A stretch of 64,000 bases of DNA. It comes from Coix lacryma-jobi var. lacryma-jobi (Eukaryota > Streptophyta > Magnoliopsida > Poales > Poaceae). How positions within the stretch are numbered: position 1 is the stretch's first letter; every line of letters starts with the position of its first letter. Under the pieces are notes generated by a model. That model ran no database searches. It worked only from the letters and a program-made list of their open reading frames with translations, and was not told the origin of the DNA. Below, in pieces: positions 46,801 through 55,300 of this stretch. The stretch is from NCBI GenBank assembly GCA_009763385.1, contig CM019829.1:35443705-35507704 (forward strand), given 5' to 3'. The position numbers and the translations under genes were made by a program.

Positions 46801-49800
46801 CGCCCTGGCGCCTGCTTGAGTCCGTACAGGGACTTTTGCAGGAGACAGACGTGGTCAGGAGCGGCCGGGTCGACGAAGCCGGGCGGCTGCTGGCAGTAGA
46901 CCGTCTCGTTCAGATGGCCATGAAGAAAGGCGTTCTTCATGTCCAGCTGATGTATCGGCCAGGAGCGAGAAGCGGCGATGCTGAGGACGACCCGGATGGT
47001 GGCTGGTTTGACAACCGGGCTGAACGTCTCGTCGTAGTCGATGCCGTACTGCTGCGAAAAACCACGAACGACCCATCTGGCTTTATGACGAGCCAGGGAG
47101 CCGTCAGCACGATACTTGTGCTTGAAGACCCACTTGCCGGTGATGACATTGGCACGAGGTGGTCGAGGAACGAGACGCCAGGTGCCATTGTCCACAAGCA
47201 CCTTGTATTCTTCCGTCATAGCCGCGCGCCAATTTGCATCGGCGAGCGCGGCGCGAGAGTTTCCTGGCAGCGGAGAAGCCAGGCTGGAGGTCGCCGCGGT
47301 GAAGCCATACCGCTGCATGGGCGGCGGAAGTGAACCCATACGGGAGCGAGTCTCCCGCGCAGGAGGCTCTGGAGCCGTGGGCGCCGCCGCCCGCGGTGCT
47401 GGGGCCGGAAGCACTGGGAGCACCTCGACCTGCGGCTCTGGGACCGGAGGTACCGCCGGCTGTGGCAGCGGAGCCGGTGGGGCTGGCGCGGTCGACGAGT
47501 GTAGTGGAGGCCGAACCGCTGCCGCTCAGCTGCAACGGGCGCAGCAGCGGGAACAGGCGCCTGTTGTGGCGCGCGGGGCAGCTGGTAGGCGGGACCATGC
47601 CACAGGATGGCAGGGTCCAGCCCGACGGGGTCGCCGGCGTCGTCCGAGGTAGACGAGGCAGGCGCAACCGAGGCCGCGAGTGTCGAACGCCTGATGGAGA
47701 CGGGGCAGGCGCGGGTAGTATATCCTGTAACAGAAAATCAAAAGAATCCGGTCGAGGCTTGGAAGCCGCAAACGGAAAGTGAGTCTCATCAAAAACAACG
47801 TGTCGAGAGATGATGATCTTGCGAGTGGAGAGATCAAAACACCGGTAGCCCTTCTGAGGTAGTCTGGCATCTTGCGGTGAAGGAGATGATAGGGAATACC
47901 ATTATGGATGGACGATGAGGGCCGCCGGTTGATCAGAAAAACGGCGGTGGAAAGGGCTTCAACCCAATAGGAAGAAGGCATGGCAGCATGAATCAGAAGC
48001 ATGCGAACAGCATTGTTCAGTGTGCGAAGCATCCGCTCAGCTTTGCCATTCTGGGCAGATGTGTAGGGGCACGAGGTGTGAAGCATAATGTCGCGGCTAA
48101 CAAGAAGGAAGCAGCAGTGGCATTGTTGAGGAACTCGGTGCCATTATCTGCCTGAAAACAGCGCACAGAGAAACTGAACTGTGTGTGAGCGTAAGCAACA
48201 AACTGAACAATATGGTCATGAACTTCAGATTTATGGCGAAGAGGATACGTCCAACAATAATGAGTATAGTCATCAACTAGAACAAGATAAAATTTATAAC
48301 CAGAAATACTCGAAACTGGAGAGATCCAAACATCACAATGAACGAGTTCAAAAGGTGTTGATGTACTAGAAACCGAACTAGCAAAAGGTAGCCTAGCGTG
48401 TTTGCCGGGCTGGCAGGCATGACAAAGGCGGCGAGCTGCTTTATTACATGTATGGCTGAAAGCTTATTTAGAGTGGTGACGACTGCTGGTGCTGGATGAC
48501 CGAGGGAGTGCCACAGCTCCGGGGAGACGACGGCGACATGACAGCGAGGAGGCATGTGATGTGGAATGGTGTAGAGGTCCCCGTAGCTATTGCACCGAAG
48601 GAGGACCGTCTTGGTCTGGAGATCCTTAACACAAAAACTAGAGCGTCAAACTCAACTGAAGAGTTATTGTCGCGGGTAAACTGTCGAACAGATAACAAGT
48701 TGCGAGTGAGTTGCGGAGCGACAAGAACATTATCAAGATGAAAATAGCGATCAGCTATTTGTAAAGAGGATGTGCCACGACAGAAAACAGGAATAGATTG
48801 TCCGTGCCAACCGTAATGGAGGATGGTAGGGACGGGAGACGAGATAGAAGAATACCGTCGTTGGAGGACATGTGGGAAGTCGCTCCGCTCTCCATGACCC
48901 AGGGAGAAGACCCTTGAATCGCCAGCTGATTGAGGGCGGCGATCAGGCTAGCTGATCCCAGCTGCCTGGAGGCGCGTACGCCAGAGGACCAGTCGCGGCG
49001 GAGAAACTGCGGCGGCGCGAAGGCGGTGTGCGCCTGTGGAGGAGGCGCTGGTGGCGTCCACGGCTGCTGCTGCTGCGCCCACGACTGCTGCTGAGGAGGC
49101 CACTGGGCGGCCCCAAGGGTTGTAGCAAACCCAAGGACCAGCCGGCTGGGAACCCGAACGCCCACCGAAGCCGCCTTGTGGGCGACCTGCTGCTGGTTGC
49201 GCCCTCCGCCGTTCCCGTTGCCGTTGTTGCCACTGCCACCGCGACCACCCTTGCCCTTGCCCCCTTGCCCTTGCCACCGCCCCCACGGTTGGAGGTGGAG
49301 GAGGTGGACCGGCAGGACGGCGACGTGCGGAGGAGGAGATGGTTGAGGCGACGAGAGTTTGAAACCGAGGCCGCCTTGTGCTCAGTGCCGAGGCGAAGTT
49401 CCTTGACACGGAGCATGTTGGTGGGGGACTTGAAGTCAGGGAGCGGTGACGTGTTGGCGATGATGTCGGCGGTCGAGGCGAAGTGGGGGTTGAGGCCACG
49501 CAGCAGGTTGAGCACAAGTTGAGCGGGGGAGATGGTGTGACCAACCTCCCGGAGGGCATCAGAGGTGTGCTTCATCTGCTGGGCGTAGGCGTCGACGGAG
49601 AGGTCGCCCTGGGACATGGTGTGGAACTCCTCCCCGAGGACAATGGCGCGGGCTCCTTGTTCGCCTGTGGAACAGCGCCTCGATGGAGCTGTAGAGCGCG
49701 CGCGCGTCCTGGTCAGGCTCCATGGCGAGGTCGAGGACGGTGTCATCGACGGAGCCGTACATCCAGCCACGAATGCAGGCGTCGGGCTGAGACCAGGTGG

Positions 49801-52344
49801 GGTGGGGTCACACGGTCGCGCGGCCGACGTGCCGTCGATTGGCCGAGCAGCCCGTACTTGGCGCAGAGGGTGGTGAAGAACGCCTTCCACTTGGAGTAGT
49901 TGGGGCGCTCGAGGCTGAGGACGACGGGATGTGCTGCTTCACGTTGACGGCGGCGTAGGCGAGGCAGAGGGAAGGAGCAACGGCATCCCCCATGGTGTCG
50001 GTCGACTGGGAGCCAAGAGCGCCGGTGGTGGAGGAGGGAACCGTCGAGGACGTCATGGCAGGGGCGGCCGGATCGGGACGGCGCGGCAATCGCGCGGTCT
50101 GAAGCGGCAATCGCGCGGCCAGGAGGGTGGCGGCGCGAGTTAGGGCGGCGGCGCGGATCGCGCGGCGGCCTGGAGAGGTAGGGCGGCGGCGCGAGAGAGA
50201 GCGAGCGAGGAGGCCTGGAGCGGAGGAAAGGCCACGGCGGAGGAGGGATTCGGGAAACGGCGGACGGGGCGGAGGAGCGAGAGAAATCGCGCGGCGGCGG
50301 GGTGGGACGGAGGGAGGGGGGAGTAGCAAGGCGGCCGGTGGGCCGGTGGAGGCGAGGTGGAGTCACGCGGCGGAAGGGGGGCCGAGGTCGGGAGCGAGGC
50401 CTGCAGCGAGCGCGCGGCCAGGGAGGCGGCGGGGAGGAGGCGAGGTGGTGCGGTGGCGCACGCCGGAGACGGGCGCACGGGCAGAGGAGAGGCGCGGAAA
50501 GAAGCGGAAGGAAAAAGGAAACCCAGAATTAGGGCCCCGGACTCGTGATACCATGTAGAGAAACACCGCACACCCTAATCAGGGGGGTGACCTTCATTAT
50601 ATAGCCTAATAGGCTAGGGTTACAATATACAAGGCCAATGGGCCGCAGGCCCAATATGGGCTGTTATCATTACATTCTAACATCAACTACAGTTCCGCCT
50701 CAGTATAATGCCTGCTGCAGGCTGTAAGATGAGGAGATTCACCTCTGTGTCACCTCTGGTGCACAGCCGGTGCCAAGGGTCGACATCTCGGGAGGCCAGT
50801 ACAGGCTAGAATCTTAGACAGTGGTTGTGTCTAGTATCTACATCAAGCATGGCTGGGCACGAATGTAATCGCAAATCTAATCCAATGACACACAATTCCC
50901 TTGCGTTTTCGATAAAAAAGCAGATCATATCTCCACATCATATATCACTTGATTCGTTTTGTTAAGGTACATTAAATATGAAGTAACAAGAGGGTCCCTT
51001 GCTAGCAAGTAACAAATACATGCTTCCCAAAACTTTAGCCTTAATCCAGAATATGTAGAACTCTAGTGTCAGCACATTAAATCACGATAAAGTGAGTATA
51101 TAGCTTATTGATTGTTCAACTAAACCACACATAGATAACAAGACTAATTAAAGTATGTTAAAAAGTTCTACACAAGTGCTATTAGAAGATGTAAGAATAA
51201 CAATTCCTTACAGCCCAAGTCGGAAACAGTGCTACAATTGTTGGAGAAAGACCACGATACAGCCCAGCCAAGCCTTCATTTTTTAATATCTGCTGAAAAC
51301 CAGAAATAATCACCCTGCCTAAATAAAGATAGAGACTGGAATCAGAAAACAAGGGAAAATTGAAAAGACAGATAATAAGTAAATAAAAATACCAAAGACT
51401 GGTTGGTAGCATTTAATTTGGATTCCTAAGCATCCAAAATTTTCTATCATGACTTTATTTTAATCATCAAACTGCATTAAATTTTGGAAAACAAGGAAGT
51501 ATTGATTTAGACCATGACCAAAGTCAAAAAAACCAACATTAATTAAAATAACTGTTGGCTGTTTATCCATCTGCATGCTTTATGTGCCTAAGGGCCGTTT
51601 GGGAGCGCTCCGCGGAGCTGATTGTCAGGGAGAATCACTCCCTGACTGCCAAACGTTTTTTCAGTGAGAAGTAATTCTTCGCTGATTCTGTGAGTGATTC
51701 TCTTAAATGAACTAAGAGGAAAGAGGCTGAGAGCCGAAAAAAGTAGCTTCACCTAATTCTGTGAAGTGATTCTCTATCCTGATTTTGAGAGTTTATGATA
51801 CTTTCAGCCACAGAATCATTTCGCCAGAAAATCAAAGAGCAAGCTGGAGAATCAAGGAGCACAGCTCTCCCAAAGAGACCTAATCTAGCACTAGTGAACC
51901 TATCATAGGCTATATCTCAGTTAGATATATATTTCCGAGTTTCGACATTCTTTCTTTCCATTTTGTCTCAAGGATTTTAGAATCATACCTGAACAAGTGA
52001 CATCACCTTGCAGGTCTAAACATTCAATAAGTCTGTCTTTAACCAGGTCTCAATCTTCAGCAGTATGCCCTCTAGTACTCAGCAGAAATTCGAGCACTAT
52101 CCACCTAATCTAGTAGTGTTCAAGTTGTAAATACTCCTTCCACATACGGAAGAATCTATATTCATCTGACGTAAAGCTCCCTGAATCACAAAAGCATCCA
52201 CATGCAGATCCCTAATGACTCCAGCATCAAAGATCTGGGCGGAAACCAATGAAGAAAAAGGGTGGAGAGATGCAGGGAGGCCAGCAAAAGGGGCACAATC
52301 TCAAGCAGCACACCTTGCACCTCTCAACACCCCCCCACCCCCCC

Positions 52345-52384
<40 letters not shown>

Positions 52385-55300
52385 AAAAAACACACACACA
52401 CACAAGGGGTAATGGTACAACCTGGGTGGAAAACGTGACCAAGCTAGGAGGAATAGGTGGCATTTTATTATAAGAAGAAATAGACACCCATATATTCACT
52501 TCAACCTGGGTGGTCTGGGCATCTGGGCATACATCCACACCATCGACCAACTTGGCTGAATATGAGTAACTGTAATATTGTGAGAACAGACTATCTTCCC
52601 CATGAGGAAGAAGCCTCAACTTTAGGAAAAGATAGGGGGAAAACGTGACCAACCTAGGGAGTACTAGGTGGCATTTTATATAAGAAGAAAATAGACACCC
52701 ATATCACTTCAACCTGGGTGGTCTGGGCATCTGGCAGATAAGAGCTGGATGTGGGGAAATTCCTTGTCAAGTTCCATCCTCACAAGAGAGTTAAAGACAT
52801 CAAGAACTATACATCTTTCAATCTGAGAAAGGATGCTACGTAAAGAAAATCTGAGAAATGATGGAGTGAAGGTTGAGGTCCTGGAAAGGGTAGGAGAATT
52901 GAACCATATGAACAGCTACTAGAAGCCTTGGTCAGGATAAGAGGAATACAACCTAAGTGGTGTGTGTGCCCATGTGAAAGGTTTTTGCACAGACGATATC
53001 TGGTCTTGGTATGATGTTGGCATTCACTTCAGCTTTCTAGGTTGTATCGAAGAAGTTGATCACGTGATCCCAAGAAATCTCAACAAAATTCCAACACCTA
53101 GTGCTGAAGGGGCATTCAAAAAAACAGATGATATGTGGTCTCTTCTAGATTTAGGTTGCATAGCACAAAATTGTAATTGTCCCCTTCAATCTTGTAGTTT
53201 CTTCTTCTTACGAAGTTTGTGTGATCCTAAAATTAGACAATGAAAAAGCTTATCACCAAATTAGTTGGCATTTCCTGGAGTATATGTTCAGTTTCTAGAG
53301 GTTTTGGAGATAAGTGGGGTTTCCTGGAATGGTAAATTATGAGAGATGGCTCCCATTTGTGTCAAGATTATAATGATCAAATGATGAGAATAGTTCTTAT
53401 TTTAAACAAGGAAAAAGACCCAAGGCAGGGGGAGCTTTAGCCCCTCTCCTTTTAAAATCTATACTAGTAACTGATGTTTTACTAGGATCCTTAAAAAAGC
53501 TGCCATTACAATTAATCAATGGCTTACTCCCTACCATCATGTTTCTTGAGAATAAGTTAACAAAGGCTAGGCATTTGAAGTGGCTTTTAGCCTGGTTTTG
53601 AAAACCTTTTCGCATAAGGACTAATTATGACAAATGTGATCTGATGACTAAAAGAGCAAAGTTTCCTTTTAACTTTTTAAGTATTTTGGGTGTTCCTTTG
53701 CATTTCTCTAAGCTTAGAAGGCAGGATATACAATCTATAGATATAAAATCATTAAGAGAGTGGGTGGTTGGAGGGGAAGACTCCTCTTAGGGGGAAGTTA
53801 ATCCTTCTTAGATCCTGCCTGGCCAGCATTACCATCTACCTCATGTCTATCATTAAGTTTACCAAATGGGCGGTGGAAGCAAACGACTCACATATGAGGC
53901 AGTTCTTCTAGAAAGATCAGGAGAATGGATATCACTTAGCTAACAGGAGTACAGAACATTAATGGCTCGAAGGGTGGAGGTTTGGGCATTCCAGATCTTG
54001 GTTGCCTTAACGTGCCTACTAGCCTCTTGGATTTCTAGATACCATTTGAGTGGTAATGTTTTGTGGGAAAAAAGATTGTGGATAAGAAGTACGAAACTAA
54101 CACTCCTAACCTTTTCTGTTGCCCTGAGTGCTTTGGGCAGCTAAATCTGCCAAACTTGGTTTTAAATGGAAAGTGAGGAATGGAAAAAAGATTAGATTCT
54201 GGGAGGACCATTGGTTTGGTAACTCAAGTTTGGCTATTCAATTTTGTCCAATTTACATCATAGTCGATGAGAAACAATGTAACTATTTTTTAAGCCTGGG
54301 ATGAGGAGAACCTAAAACTTAATTTATGAAGAAACCTACTTCCCAAGGGATGGAAGATGGAATCTGGGATGGAAGGAATAGTTTCAGAGAATGTTTTCCT
54401 GTTAAATGATGAATCTGTGGTTTGACCTTGAAGCTATTGCAGAGCTGTGATCTAGGAATAGGAATCCAAAGGACTTTACTCTGTCCAATTTATACACCTG
54501 CCATTTGCAAAGTTTGCATTTCCCAAAGAGTTCAGCTCTTTTTTTCTGGAATACGCAGGAGGACTGCGTATCATTGCATTAAGATAGGGAAAAAGGAAGG
54601 CTCAAATAGCCATTACAAAAACTCACACCTCACCCACACCTCGAGATTTTTTAACTATTACCAAAACAAAAGACGACCAAAACGACAATTATAGAGCCGC
54701 TAACCACCATGACTAGCAGCTCTGAGACCCTTGGCGCCTGCCAGCATCCAGTGATCGGCCTCATCCTGAGCAAGGAGAAGCGCCCGATCCAACCTGGGTG
54801 AGACACCATTAAACACTATGTCGTTCCTTTCCTTCCAAAGGATACAAGCACCCAGCATGACCAGCAAATTAAAGCCTCACCCAACGTCCTTGTTGAAAAT
54901 GCTGCCAGCATGTTGCCACCAATCAAAGAACTTTCTGTGGCAATTAAGTAAAAACAAGTTTCTTACTAGAGACAACTTGGCTAAAAGAAGTCATGTAGAT
55001 GACATGTCTTGCTTGTTTTGCAGTAAAAATGAATCCATTCACCACTTTTTTTTATTGTTGTGTTGCTGCCCCAATCTCAAGCATTGTAGCTCATATCTTG
55101 TAGTGTAATGTTGATTCTGGTTTTGAATCAGTAGCTCAATTTTAGTAATGAGGCAAAAGTGCTCTCACAAAGAATGTGTGCACGTTTGATATTCTTTGGA
55201 GCTTATGGAAATTACAAAATGCAATCTGTTTTCATGGAGAATGCTGGAAGGATGTGAGGGTGATGATGGATTTAAATAGCAGGCTATAGCGACGCTATAG

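Larger units (their letters stand above)
45615..50682 (-). mobile_element. Copia-D, young Ty1/copia element
   Basis: Target duplication TCAAC (45610-45614, 50683-50687). LTRs 45615-45746 and 50554-50682 are almost identical (a G-run length change and one T/C). Primer site TGGTATCACGAG on the minus strand. Gag, protease, integrase, RT and RNase H are all present with scattered frame changes. Sense orientation in carrier intron 3, so its LTR transcription and termination signals act on the host transcript strand. Confidence 0.92.

Noticed and set aside
49743..50571. Long arginine/alanine/proline-rich frames on both strands
   Set aside because: They fall in the GC-rich 5' leader and gag start of Copia-D. 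The frames mirror each other and match no family.
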